From positions 10,888,501 to 10,952,500 of the forward strand of contig BSBM01000179.1 of assembly GCA_027924585.1 (NCBI GenBank): DNA of 64,000 nt, read 5' to 3'. Shown one piece after another: positions 8,980 to 20,846 of this stretch. The stretch is from Larix kaempferi. Taxonomy: Eukaryota > Streptophyta > Pinopsida > Pinales > Pinaceae. A program made the translations under genes and the position numbers. The notes below the pieces were generated by a model. The model did not search any database. It was not told where the DNA came from and was given only the letters and a program-made list of their open reading frames with translations. Within the stretch, counting starts at the first letter, position 1, and each line of letters starts with the position of its first letter.

Positions 8980-11900
8980 TGTCACGTCCCCTCCCATCCT
9001 ACCAGCTAGGTGGAGAGGATCGTGAGGTTAAACCGGGCATCTAGCCCCATAAATCAGTAATTAAACATTTGGTTTGAGAAGAAGATGAACATATGCAATT
9101 GCATAAACATTTGAATACACAGCGGAAGTAAATTCGTTTGACACATCCATCATACATTCAAGATATTCATCAATTAACAATTGAGAGATAGCATAAGAGA
9201 ATACTTATCTTAATGAAGCAGTCCCAAACAACCAGCTACGCTTCTGCAACGTTCCACCCAACCATAGGCCAGTGTGCTCTTCAATTTCTCAGCACCACTG
9301 CCACCCCCGAGCTGGGCATGATCTCCACAAGGAGCTAGGGAACAACAGGGTCTCACATAGCCATAGATACACCAGAATCAGCTATACCAACCAGCAGTTG
9401 GGTTTCTAACAATTCCAGGAAAACGTGGGAAACCAAAACGAAAAGGAGAAATGGGAAATCAACCCCAGGAGAGCAGATTCGTTTTCAGAAGAATACTCAT
9501 GGGCATTTCGTGGGCAAAAACGGCCTCCATAACCCCAAAATCGTGGCTCTCTTCTCCCCAGCCAATGAGCTAACCAAAAACGAGTCTATGGGCATGGGAA
9601 AAAAAACAGGAAATGGTGAAAAACGTGAAGGATAGAACCCCCACAGGCTCAGACTGCGTGAGAGAGTGAATGCCATGGGTGAAGAATGGCTTTTGGGCCC
9701 ATTTCGTGGGGGTTTTCTTGCCCCACAAACAAAACACGATTTTCCAAGTTGATGGGTTTCCCATGCACGAAAATTGACAGCCATACCTCTCCCATCCCAA
9801 GGCATTTATTGTCTCAACCAATTCTTGGAAGGATTAAATGATTGGGTGCATGAGACCAAATGGGTAGTTGAGAGTTCATGGGTTTCCTCAATGAAATGGC
9901 TTAACACCATGGCTCAAGAGTTTGGTTATTTTTCCCTCCCTATTCCTTGTAAAGATCATGCCCCCATCTCTTTGTTGCATTGTGTAGCTGATTGTGGGTT
10001 TTTCATTAAAATTGCATATTTACATGATGTCCGATTTTACATTGTGCGCCCCTAGCACAAGAAATCTATGCATCTACTCTAATTGCCGATTCATAAAACG
10101 ACAAATCAATGGTGGGGCCTTGGCCTTGAGCTCCTCACCATGATTAAGTTACAATATTTACATCATTTACGATTTAATGCAAAAAGGGGGTCCAAATGGG
10201 GACGTGACAATATGGATAAGGTTTCAACGATTATAGATGTGCAAAACACGAAGGTGACAAGTGCTACCTTCGATACAATCACTTAGGATTTATATTTTTT
10301 CAAAGTACAATCCATTCTTGAATCCCACCCAAATAAGGGAGAACATGCAAATCATGATAGAACCCTTTAACTTCATCAGATCAATTATTCAACACAGAGG
10401 CGGGTGCAACCACAAGAAATGGTCCCCATATGTTTTCTTCCTAGCAAAGGACAAAATAATGAATTTAGAAAATACAATAATGAAAAGCTCATATCAACAT
10501 AACCAAGCACTGAACAAATTAACAACCAAAATCTGAATTCATTATAAACAAGAAAAGAACAATTTAAAATATAGCAAATATTATCATAATAGAAATTAGG
10601 TACCTTAGATAAATGAGCTAAGAATGCCATTGCTTGAATAGTCTTTCCCAAACCCATTTCATCAGCTAGGATTCCATTCAGTCCCTACATATATTGAAAT
10701 AAAATTACCAACCAAAATAAAAAATCCCCAAATAATAAAAATTAAATTTGTGTTGCAGCATCTTAAAAGTGCACACATGTTCATAACAATTTACAAGCCA
10801 TTGAAGACCCTTAAGTTGGTACTCTTTCAAAATACTAAAGAACATTTTTGGTGTTTTCACTGATGATGTAAGAGGAATTGATGAACTACATAGGATAGAG
10901 TGGTACCAAGGAAATTTTGATTCCAAAGGGAATAACAAAGACAATAATGCAAGGAAGCATTGGACTAACTTATATAAGGGCTAAGTTAGAACTTTATTAT
11001 CCAAAAACTTATAGGTTGAGAAAATCCATGTTGTTAGAACCTTTAGCCACACCCTCAAGTGTCAAGTTATCATTTCCATGAAACTTCAAGCACACATCAT
11101 CAAATGCACTTGTTTTTTTGTTCAGATACCACGTTCTTTGCAACTTTAATGGCTTCTTCCTTAAATGCAATTTATTCTGGATCTTATTCCTCCATCAATT
11201 TTTCATTGTTTATGTTTTGACCTTCATTTTCTTTAGAAATAGAGGCTCCAATAGCCAACATAGAAGATTTAGTAGGTTGAGAAGTTGTTTTATTCTGCAT
11301 AAAATGACTGTAAAGCTCTTTCTATGACAGTAAAATTTTTAGCCTATATTGTTGTCTTTTCACTTCTCTAAGCTCTTCCTCGTGCTTTAAATCTTCTATT
11401 TATGTTGAACCTTGGTTTTCATTAATGTCAAAGTGGCTTAGTGTCTATGTGCCAATTAGAAGAAGTACATAAAACTAAGTGTGCAAGACCTAAATCCCAC
11501 CTAGTCATGGTACTCCAAAGTTGATGTCAAAAGAGGACTCAATCTCTTTGGGCCAATTTGAAGAAATATATCAAAAATGTGTATGCAAGTCTCAGAAGTG
11601 AGCAAGACCCACCAAGTAATGGTACTCCAATAGGAAATACTCACCGAGTGATGGTCCCCGAATGCGCAAGTCCCACCAAGCCAATGAACTAGTGTGCGTA
11701 GGACCCACACAGTCATGGTACTCTATTTTCGTGGGTTAATACAAGTGGAAAATGCATGGGTAAGATGGTACGAAAAGAAAGGAAGAAGGGGTGTTACCGT
11801 TTAGAGAAGCCCCAACTCGTGGACACATTGTTTAAACAAGTGGAGTATAAATAAGAAGTGAAGATGAGGAGTGAAAAAGTAAGCTTGGAAGAACGCATGG

Positions 11901-12089
11901 AGTAATATTCTGAATTGATAAGCTTTAGTGCAATGAAATGCTTGGGGGAATTAGAAGAAAGATGATTTGACGAAGTGCACAAGGCAACAAGAAATGCATA
12001 AACACAAGGAGCATACACACATTTATGAGCATTTTTGAAAAGCCACAAGAAGCATGTGGATATATATGTGCACAGAATCTATGTCGATT
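8980..12089 (-). repeat. E1 5' LTR (right copy)
   Basis: Near-identical to 4780-7889. Differences I saw include a cagctagg/catctagg change near the start, one fewer C near 9304, and one fewer A near 10727. The right limit is approximate. The two copies still agree through atgtcgatt just beyond any canonical CA end. Confidence 0.87.
10604..11394 (-). pseudogene. INO80: Captured INO80 fragment, second copy (E1 right LTR)
   Basis: Same content as the left-LTR copy: a DBINO-like segment, exon A at 10777-10885 and exon B at 10604-10684, with the same GT-AG intron and the same upstream stops. One informative difference is that this copy encodes [12 protein letters not shown], matching the usual alanine before the DEMG box, whereas the left copy has valine. 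The left copy therefore carries the derived change. It is not an independent gene. Confidence 0.87.
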
Positions 12090-12374
12090 AGTGGTGTAAT
12101 ACAATGTAAGAGAAACAATAGTTTGAGTTGAGCCAATCGAAGAGAGCAAAGTCAGTATAGCAAAGTGAAAATCTTTGTGCACCTCGACCTGAAGTCAAAA
12201 ATTTGTACTATCTTCTTCTTAGGGAAGTTGGATGGGGCAAGGAAAGGAGATCCATGTCTCCACTCAGGTTGGTTCCTGAACACTACCAATCACACTAAGT
12301 GGCTGCGATCCATAGAGGATCATAATCAAGTTTTTTTTCTTATTCACAAATTCTTGAAGTCATTGCACCCCAAT
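12090..12374. other. Sequence between E1 and E2
   Basis: About 285 bases with one open frame (12165-12380 plus) that I do not recognise. It is the left flank of E2, and its ...caccccaat end continues at 18280 (ccaatcacaag...) across E2. It could be host DNA or leftover interior of an E1-like element. Confidence 0.4.
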
Positions 12375-12954
12375 TGTTAGAACTTTAATGGATATATAAT
12401 ATCTTAAAACATTTAGCATCATAACATCATAACCATATGCAATAGGAAAACTGAAAGGAAGATGAGCATAGCATAGACAATATACAAAATGATTTTATCT
12501 TGGGAAAACCCTCTTGGGGCAGAAAAACCCAACACATTTCTTCTCTATAGATTTGTCAGAATGTATAATAGTATTCCTTGTGCAAAGAACCAAAACAAGA
12601 ACACTCCAAAATCAACTATTCACTTGAATCTATCTCTCCTACTCATGTGAATTCAATGAGTGAATGAGGTGACCAAATGAGGAGGGTGAGCTCCTCATTT
12701 ATACTACTTAATTGACTTGACTTTTTTACCAATATACTCGACTTGACTCTCCCAAATGGGACAACTTGTCTAATTCACAATAAAATATTCTTTTCTAGAT
12801 ATTTCCAAGCCGACCTAACAATTAGGGTTTACATTGACTCTTTCAATGAATTTCACATGATTAATTACATCTATAATAATCCCCGTATGGTGTACAATAC
12901 AAATGATACAAATAATACAAATAAGAATATCGTCCGAAGTTACATTCTTCAACA
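12375..12954 (-). repeat. E2 3' LTR
   Basis: Left copy of the E2 LTR, starting tgttagaactttaatgg and ending ttacattcttcaaca. In element sense a TATA-like tataaatgag lies near 12700. It is followed on the right by ctccctctt, the complement of the polypurine tract. Confidence 0.92.
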
Positions 12955-13069
12955 CTCCCTCTTAACAAGGAAGGTATTCTTCTAACATCGTCACCATCGT
13001 CTTACAGCTGCTGCACTTCTTGTACTCTGTCTATTGACATCTGACATCTCCTAAATCTATATATTGCTA

Positions 13070-13790
13070 GAATTTTCATAGAGCCAGCCCGTTTTCATGT
13101 TGTATGTGCCTTGCAGTGCCAGTCGTTTTTCATGCTGGATGCAACTCTCCATAGAGCCAATCCTTTTTCATGCTGGATGTGGCCTAGATCCAATATAGGA
13201 CTTTAAGATCCATGTTGGGATCTCCCCTTGGTGACACGATCAGTGCTACTCGGATCCACCCCTGGAGATACAAACAACCACACTGGAATCCACTAGTCAA
13301 CATGCACTAACTCAATCCAGTCCATTAGAGAGCTTACTGCACCAGTTCAACCCAGTCCATCGGGGAACCTACAGTGGGATCTCCCCTAGTGATACTACCA
13401 ACCATGTTGGTATCTACCCTTGAAGATACAACCAGTAACTCAGAGATACAACCAGCCAAGCTAGGATCATCCCATATAGTGACTAGTCCTTTTTCATACT
13501 GGGTGTACAACACTACATAGCTAGTCCTTTTTCATACTAGATGTAGATATCCTGCAGAGCCAATCCTTTTTCATACTAGATGCACACCACTACAAAGCCA
13601 GTCCTTTTTCTTACTGGATGTAGATATCTTTCAGAGCCAATCCTTTTTCATACTAGATGTAGATATCCTACAAATCCAGTCCTTTTTCATACTATATCCA
13701 CAACACTACAGAGCCCTGGTCCTTTTTCATACTAGATGTAGATATCCTGCAGAGTTGGTCATTTTTCATACTAGATGAAACTATCCTCTT
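13070..13790 (-). repeat. E2 ~39-bp tandem repeats after RNase H
   Basis: The phrase cctttttcata recurs at about 13488, 13526, 13565, 13603, 13642, 13681, 13721 and 13760, a period of 38-40 bases. Units alternate gccaatcctttttcatactag with gtagatatcctgcag or cacaacactacag text. More diverged copies lie at 13080-13170. The array sits between the RNase H end and the 3' LTR. Related text (ccagcatgaaaaagg...ggctctgtag) occurs in E4 at 35731-35760. Confidence 0.85.
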
Positions 13791-13954
13791 CAACGAACTG
13801 AGCAATTCATTTGGTGGGTCCAACCTAGGAGCTCCATTACATTGCACAGCGCAACTACCTGCATTACCTCACCACTCATCCAAATCCTCTCGTAGCCTAG
13901 GAGACTCAATTACGTCACATGACCCATGACTACCTGGTACTTCATATGAGCTCA

Positions 13955-14905
13955 TCACTCCCTCTTGATTTGGACCACTCCAATCTTGTCCCTGAAGTAC
14001 TCAAACTTCACTCTCGATAGAGGCTTGTTCAACACATCGTCTATTTGCTCCTCTATTTCTATATACTGGAGCTTCACTTCTCCCTTCTGCACCATATCCT
14101 GGATATAGTGATACCTGATCTTGATGTGCTTCAACTTGTCATGGAACACTGGGTTCTTTGACAACTTCACACAACTCTGGTTGTCACAAAATACACAAGT
14201 TTCCTCAAATTTGAGATTAAAAAACCCTGATAGTAACTTTCAAATCCAGATTGCCTCGCAGATTTCTGAACAATCTACCATATACTTGGATTCATTTGTA
14301 CTGAGTGCCACACTCGTCTGCTTCCGACTAAACCATGATATCATACCAGATCCCAAGCTGAAGCAACACCTTGATGTGCTCTTTCTATCAGTGACACTCC
14401 CAATCCAATTCACATCAATATAACCCTGTAGGTTAATTTTCTGATCCGATGCATATATGATTCCATAATCAACCATACCCTTCAAGTACCTTAGCAAATG
14501 ATTTTCCACAACCAGGTGAACTCGTCTCGAATCTACCATATACTGACTGAGAATGTTTGCTGCAAAGCATAAATCTGGCCTCGCGTTCGTTAAGTAAATC
14601 AAAGAACCAATCATATACCTATATACCATGGCATCCACCGATTCTGAAGAAGTATCACTCAACAACTTCATATTCAATTCCATAGGTGTGGTCATGTCCT
14701 TACAATCCATCATCCTAAATCTCTTCAGGATCTCTACCGCTTATTTTCCTTAAATCATGAAAATTTCCTCTGGATTCTGCCACACCTCAAGACCTAAGCA
14801 ATAATGCATCATACTTAGGTCTTTCATATCAAACTCTATATAAAGCCTCCTCTTCGTTTCAGCTATGAGCTTCTCATCACCTATAAAAACAAGTCATCTA
14901 CATAT
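13955..14905 (-). pseudogene. E2 reverse transcriptase C-terminus and RNase H
   Basis: Minus-strand frames encode the end of a copia polyprotein. The RT active-site motif YVDD is at 14893-14904. The connection domain (MVYRYMIGSLIYLTNARPDL) and RNase H core (DRKSTSRCCFSLGSG, then VALSTNESKYM) lie in 14240-14713, and the RNase H tail (KNPVFHDKLKHIKIRYHYIQ, then DVLNKPLSR) in 13955-14170. Stops and shifts separate the pieces. The RNase H metal-binding DSDW of the family reads DVNW here, a loss of one acidic residue. It is close in sequence to the same region of E4. Confidence 0.9.
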
Positions 14906-16559
14906 AACAGTAGAATCATAGGATTACCCTCTTCAACCTTGTAGTAAAGGTTGGAATCCGCTTTACTCTTGGTAAAGCCCAAGCTCATCAGAAATCCATC
15001 TATATTTCTACATCATGTTCTGGGTACCTATCTCAAACTGCACCACATATACTTCATCTTCGTGAGGGGAGACATCCGGTATCACTATGAGCATATTCCT
15101 GAGATACTGAGGCAAACAACCTTTTCCACGGATAGAGGCTAAGTGATAATGTCTCTCAACCTGTGCTGTAGTCACTCCCTTTGAAGTGGAGATTTCCTGC
15201 TCCCTATGTAATTGAGCACTATCCTTTGTCTACATCTCGTACTCTCTGCATCGGTACATTCTTCACTTGAGTGACTGGTAGCCTTCTCTTTTGTTGATCT
15301 TATGTGTATCCATTTATGTTATCTCTCTAGGTCACTGGATACCAAGATCTCGAACTCTGTTGTAAGTTCTCTCTTGCACCCATCTATTAGCTCCTCATAT
15401 TAAACCTTGTAGAAAATTTTGATATCTCGTCACTCTAGGTGATCCTCAAGCTCACCATGCTATTCCATGGGTTCCTTCTAAGCCCATTCAAATCCTGCTT
15501 CAATATGTGCACATGTGGTTCTCTGTAGAGAGTCTCGAATCTTGGAGGTTGCTCGATCTACACTTCTACTTCGATTACGCCATCTATATAGTGTAATATC
15601 CACCACTAAGGAAGTGTGTCTGGCCACTGGAGAAGCATCTCGTCATAGTCGACTCCCTCTTTATGAGAGAACCCTCACATTATACTTCTATAGTATGCTT
15701 TATTTCGTAAATCTGAATGTCATAGCTGAACCATTGTCACTTGTGCTTCGGAACAAGTCTTATCATTATTTTCTTGTAGGTGATGGTACACAATCTTTCC
15801 TACAAGTCAAATTGAGTTGCATGATTAGAAATATTTCATAATTTTCAAAACATATTAATAATGACAAATTCTTATGCACAAATACATAGGTCACATAGTC
15901 ATGCAACTATCTTAGCCAATGCTACAACACAACAATCATCCATATCTCGCATTCATACGATAACTTTCTAAATTCCTTCCATCTATACCAGAGCATTATT
16001 AAGAGCGTGCACTACTCCAAAAATGTTAGCAAAGAGGTTTCATTCTAGATAAGTAGCAATGGAATTTTGTACAACACTATAGGCCACTTACCCATCACAT
16101 GCATATTAGTAGTATATTGTTCATCAATGCAAACACTCTAACGTGCATAATCCACTTCCTAAATCTAGGAACATAAATATGTACACAATTGAACAATATC
16201 ATCTAAGCAATTAGATATACAAGAAATTACAGTTCAAATACTTATCTTTGTTTGTTTGGTAGGATCCATCTTGATCCTAGTCTCCTTGCAAGAATTACTA
16301 GAGTCTCTGACAGTGTGCTCTACTCCATCATCTGATTCTGAAGACCTGTGCCTTTCTTGCTTATGATCGACAATGTTGAGCAAGTATTCTACACCATAGA
16401 TCACATGGAACTGTGTACTGGTGCTGAATCTATGTGTCCCTTCTTCTTCATCACCAATCACATCTGCATCCCTTCTTATCCAATGTTGAAAGGGATAAGA
16501 GGTTCTTCCATCTTCTTGTTTTGAATCCTTTTGGATCAAAATACATGTTACTCATCACT
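14906..16559 (-). other. E2 internal remnant, mostly unidentifiable
   Basis: About 14906-15070 still resembles copia RT just upstream of YVDD (SKADSNLYYKV-like text). From 15100 to about 16550 I cannot match the expected integrase or protease. Open frames at 15515-15841 plus and 16234-16539 minus have no motif I know. Either this is decayed pol, or an unrelated sequence replaced it during the deletion that joined gag to RT. Confidence 0.45.
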
Positions 16560-16786
16560 GGAGGAATCTTCTTTAGCTTTCTTCTTGACAGGTTCATCAT
16601 CTTCTGTGATGTGAGTATGGTGTCTCTTCTTGACATCAGCTATTAGGGCCTAATTGTCATCTTCACCAATCTTCTATCCTCTTTCTATGAATCATGCTCT
16701 TCTAGTATAAGAAGTACTTTATAATTCCATGCCCGAAAGTTTTTATCTCCTTCAAGATTTTCCTCAATATTGGTATTGGTTTTCAT
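16560..16786 (-). pseudogene. E2 gag remnant with internal deletion
   Basis: The minus strand from 16786 starts with ATG and encodes a copia gag N-terminus (EENLEGDKNFRAWNYKVLLI), matching E4 gag LEGADNFRAWKYR. A stop follows after EEHDS. The sequence then jumps to the basic linker after the zinc knuckle (EDDEPVKKKAK, matching E4 EDDEPPKKKVR) without the gag core or the CCHC knuckle. Several hundred bases of gag have therefore been deleted. Confidence 0.75.
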
Positions 16787-17686
16787 CTTGATAAAATGAG
16801 AACCTCAAATGGAAATAGAGAGAATAAGACTTACCAATGAGAGTGCTTCAATTGGATGCTTGATTCAATGCTTTTCTGGAAAACTGCTTCTAGTGGACCT
16901 AGGGTTTGACAGAGAAACCCTAAGTTTTAAACCTCGCTAACTTGAAAATATGATTGTATACAAATATGAACCTCCTCAAGGTGAGTTAATAAATGTACTC
17001 CTTTTCCCAAATATGTGGAAAAAATTGCAAAATATTTGATGCCCTAGTTTCTTCAATTTCTTTTACTGAATTGTCTGGTCTTAATTTTGATGTATCTCAG
17101 AAATTTATTCTCCTCAAGGTATGAAATTTTTCCCTCGGGTATTATCATCTTTCCTCTGTCTAACCCCACAGGTTAGATTAATATTGGATTCACCAAGTGG
17201 AACTTATATTAAGTTTCCCAAGGTGACATGTTTATGGACTATTTCAGTATAACGAACTTGTACGGACTTTCACGTGTCACTGTTTCAACTTCGGGTTCTA
17301 AAAATCGCACCAGAGAAATTAATGTTTGTTCCCTTTCTGTAACATCTTACTAAATTTTATTTGGATATTACTATCCATAGATATAGCATTTATCCCTAGG
17401 TCACCTGTTTAAAATTGGATTCTGTAAGAGGGTGGAACCCTGATTTGCATGGATCATATCTCCTAAATTACAACGAATATGACGAGGGAAATTGCACACA
17501 AGGTACATAAAAATTTCATCTTTGGCATGTCCGAGTTTCAGCTCCTGGACCTTCACCAAAAGCGAGTTGTAGCAATAATTCCCAAATGACTAGATTTTCC
17601 TTCTAGGGTTTCAAGCATGAAGTCCTAATCTCCAATAGTTGAGGTTATAACAGTGTTATGGCTGTACAATGGATTCTTTCAGGATG
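16787..17686 (-). other. E2 5' leader
   Basis: Non-coding sequence between the gag start and the primer site, corresponding to the untranslated leader of a copia element. No motif is identified. Short homopolymer-rich stretches only. Confidence 0.5.
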
Positions 17687-17698
17687 TATCTAATACCA
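17687..17698 (-). promoter_or_regulatory. E2 primer binding site
   Basis: The minus strand reads TGGTATTAGATA directly after the 5' LTR. It matches the start of the tRNA-iMet site TGGTATCAGAGC with substitutions consistent with decay. Confidence 0.75.
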
Positions 17699-18279
17699 TG
17701 TTATAATTTTAATGGATATACAATATCTTAAAACATTTAGCATCATAACATAATAACCATATGCAATAGGATCACTGAAAGAAACACAAGCACATCATAC
17801 ACAATAGTACACAATAATTTTATCCCGGGAAAACCCTCTCGGGGTAGAAAAACCAAACTAACTTCTTCTATATAGATTCGTCAGAATGTACAATAGTATT
17901 CATCGTGCAAAGACCCAAAACAAGAAGACTACAAAAGTATCTATTCACTTGACTCTATCTCTCCTACTCATGCGAATTCAATGAGTGAATGAGGTGACCA
18001 AATGAGGAGGGCGAGCTCCTCATTTTTACTAATAAATTAACTTGACCTTTTTAACAACAAGGCCAACTTGAATCTCCCAACTGGGCCAAATTTTCTATTT
18101 CACAATAAAATGGTATTTTCTATATATTTCCAATCCAACCTAATAGTTAGGGTTTGCATTGACTCTTTCAATGACTTTTACATGATTCATTACATCAATA
18201 ATGATCCCCGTAGGGTGTACAATACAAATGATACAAATAAGAAAAATAAGAAAATCTTCCGAAGTTACATTCTTCAACA
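17699..18279 (-). repeat. E2 5' LTR
   Basis: Right copy, starting tgttataattttaatgg and ending ttacattcttcaaca, followed by target duplication ccaat. It differs from the left LTR at many scattered positions (several percent by eye), so E2 is older than E1. Confidence 0.92.
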
Positions 18280-19080
18280 CCAATCACAAGAAAAGTTAAG
18301 TCCTTGAGTTGAGTCCCTACATGCATACTAAAAACTACAACACTACTATTACCAACAAACTACCATAAACAAGGAAGCATCATTAGTAAATTGTCAGACT
18401 TTAGAGCTTGTTGAGACACTTTCAATGGGTTAAAAAAGTATAATTTCTGAGTTCAAATGAGGAATCTATGGCCTTAGTAATATTGTATATGTTTTATTTT
18501 TTTTAGAATAACATGGATTACTCTACATTTGGATATTAGTGTGCAAATTGCGGAGATCATAATTATTAATGCTCAAAATACATATTCAAGGATCAGGATC
18601 GAAAACAAAACACTCTTGAAGAGCTGGTCATGAGGAAATTAGGAATTGAACCAAAGGTTCTTATGAAAATTGATTTGTTAGGATAGTTAGTGGATCTCTT
18701 ATACCTTATGGGTACTAAGTCTCCTTAATGTTATGAGATAAATTGATATATGATCCTTAGGCCTTAGGTCATTGATAAATTCATTAATGATTTAAATCAA
18801 TATTTTTTATTATGAATTAAAACACAAGTTGCAAAATGTTACCAATCCCTCAAAATAAATACCTTTCGATTACTCCATGAAACATTGAAACCTTTGAAAA
18901 AATGTAACTTTATCTAAAATCAATCATGAAATATTAATTATGTGCTCGAATAACTCCACATATAACTCCAAAAGAAGGTGCCAAGTGATTGACCCATTCA
19001 TTCATTCCCACATCAATAGACCATGGATCGAATCAAATATAAACAAAATATCCTTAACATATGCAATGGCTAAGAGTTTA

Positions 19081-19231
19081 GATCAACAAGGTCACTTTCC
19101 ATCATTAAAGGGTAGCACCAAAACAAAATGTACACATTCCTATATAAATATATTATCTTAAGCAATATCAACAAGGTCACTTTCCATCATGAAAGGGTAT
19201 CACCAAAACACAATGTACACATACCTATATA
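19081..19231 (+). repeat. 85-bp direct duplication
   Basis: The text atcaacaaggtcactttcc through cctatataa appears at about 19083-19147 and again at 19168-19232, offset 85 bases, with a handful of differences. Confidence 0.8.
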
Positions 19232-19656
19232 ACTAGCATTTTCCCCTTGAGGGGCAAAAATGAACGCTGGTAGGAAAAGAGGAAAGTTAGAAGGAACAAA
19301 AACATAGGCACAGGCAACGAAGGATACTGATAGGAAAAGAGCAAAGTTTGTAACTATCTCATATTACAAAGACATAGGCACTCAACCCATAACAAAAAAT
19401 AATGTTAAGTTCATCAACACAGAGAGCCAACTACAATTGCTTTTCTCACAATCTCTGTAGTAGTAATATCAACACTATAGATCAATACTATATCTGGAAT
19501 ATATAAGCAATTTGAAAAAATATTTATGCAATAATATCAATGAAAACAATGATTATAATAAATTTAGGAACTTCCATATACAAGTATAGGTATACAACTC
19601 TTTCATGGACCAGCTCTTGATAGTGCCACAATCTAAGTTGTAAATGAATCTTCATC

Positions 19657-20165
19657 ATGCTTGCTTCAAGAATGGAAGATACAATTGGAAACCCAAATAT
19701 GTTTCTTTCTTATCATTGAGGATTTCAAGTCCACAATAAAAACTTTACATCCTTCTCAACCATGTAAAGGCGAACAGACCTGTCACTACATGAACTAATC
19801 TTTTGAAAATTACTAATAAACCAAGGAAAGTAACTGGTTATCAATTACTCTCATCGCACCAAGGATTCACACGTCTTCTGACAATATATATAGTTCACAA
19901 GTGGTGAATGTTCGTTATGCTTGCTTCAAGAATGGAAGATATAGTGGGAAACCCATGTATGTTTCTTTCTTCTCATTGAGGATTTCAAGTCCACAATAAA
20001 AACTTTACATGCTTCTCAACCATGTAAAGGCGAATAGACCTGTCACTATATGAATTAATCTTTTGAAAATCACTAATAAACTAAGGAAAGTAATTGGTTA
20101 TCAATGACTCTCACCGCATCAAGGATTCACACGTCTTCTAACAATATAGATAGTTCACAACAAAG
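19657..20165 (+). repeat. 260-bp direct tandem duplication
   Basis: The block starting atgcttgcttcaagaatgg occurs at 19657 and again at 19917, a period of 260 bases. Similarity continues through tagttcacaa at the end of each copy. The copies differ at roughly one base in fifteen to twenty. Confidence 0.88.
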
Positions 20166-20846
20166 CACAATAAAATGCATACTTACAACACAATAGGAGT
20201 GGTTGTAGCTCTCAATATAAACATTGTATTTATTCAATGTGGAGGTAGATGAGGAGAGGTTGCTTTGCTTGGCTTCTTTGATTTTATGAATGTAAAAGAG
20301 AGTACACAGTTTACAAATCAGTTGAGATTAATATTTATATCACTACTGCTTGGGATAATCCATTATGAGCTTAGCTTGAAAAGCCATTGCCAACAAGGAA
20401 ACTGAAGAGCATTGAACTAAAAAAGTAGTAAAATATAGCACTGTTGCAAAAATATGAACAAGCATTTAGGTTTTTTAGAGAAAAGGTATCCCAATAATAT
20501 CCTTTAAAAAGTACACATTACATATAAACATTTCTGCAATAGTTTCTGAAGAAGGGAAATTTGTTTTCATTGACAAAGAAGAATAGATGAACAACAAAAA
20601 GGGTTGGTTCACCACTATATAGCCTTGGAAGAGTTTGTTATCTGGTGAAATTGCAAAAATGAGAATAGTAGGCAAAGTTTTCATTTCAGTGTTGTACATT
20701 AGAGAAGATACAAATGATATTTACAATTAAAATTAGTTGGATGCTTCTAAATTGGAAATATAGTCCTCCCATGCAGTAGCTTCTTTAGTTATGATATTAT
20801 ATTCGTCAGGATTTAATAGTTTTAGAGATACTTCATGATAAGACAG

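Larger units (their letters stand above)
4780..12089 (-). mobile_element. E1: non-autonomous LTR retrotransposon carrying INO80 sequence
   Basis: Two direct repeats of about 3.11 kb (4780-7889 and 8980-12089) flank an interior of about 1.09 kb. Next to the right repeat, at 8965-8976, is the complement of the plant initiator tRNA-Met primer site. This makes the right copy the 5' LTR and sets minus-strand orientation. Both repeats begin TGTCACG on the plus strand (ending CGTGACA in element sense). By eye I count about 17 substitutions and two one-base length changes between the copies, so insertion is recent. There is no gag or pol, so the element is of the LARD type: long LTRs, non-coding interior, dependent on other elements. 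The 12089 end is approximate. No clean CA end or 5-bp target duplication can be placed, because similarity runs a few bases past any plausible terminus. Confidence 0.85.
12375..18279 (-). mobile_element. E2: internally deleted Ty1/copia element
   Basis: LTRs of 580 and 581 bases (12375-12954, 17699-18279) both begin TGTTA and end CTTCAACA on the plus strand. The 5-base target duplication CCAAT is perfect (12370-12374 and 18280-18284). A primer site at 17687-17698 and a polypurine tract in element sense (AAGAGGGAG, just right of 12954) fix minus orientation. Pol remnants show the copia order. Large parts of gag, protease and integrase are missing. Gag and RNase H text match E4, so the two belong to one family. 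Confidence 0.93.
18285..20846. other. Non-coding stretch with local duplications
   Basis: No coding region is recognised apart from short random frames. The only structures I see are the two duplications listed separately. The left part is the right flank of E2. Somewhere here the 3' end of the Helitron may lie (a plus-strand ayyag with a hairpin), but I could not fix one. Confidence 0.4.

Noticed and set aside
4780-12089. E1 repeats as a simple segmental tandem duplication
   Set aside because: A perfect tRNA-iMet primer site sits at the correct edge of the right repeat and a purine-type tract at the opposite interior edge, which a segmental duplication would not produce.
13070-13790. E2 repeats as a separate satellite locus
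   Set aside because: They lie within E2 between RNase H and the LTR, and related text is in E4.
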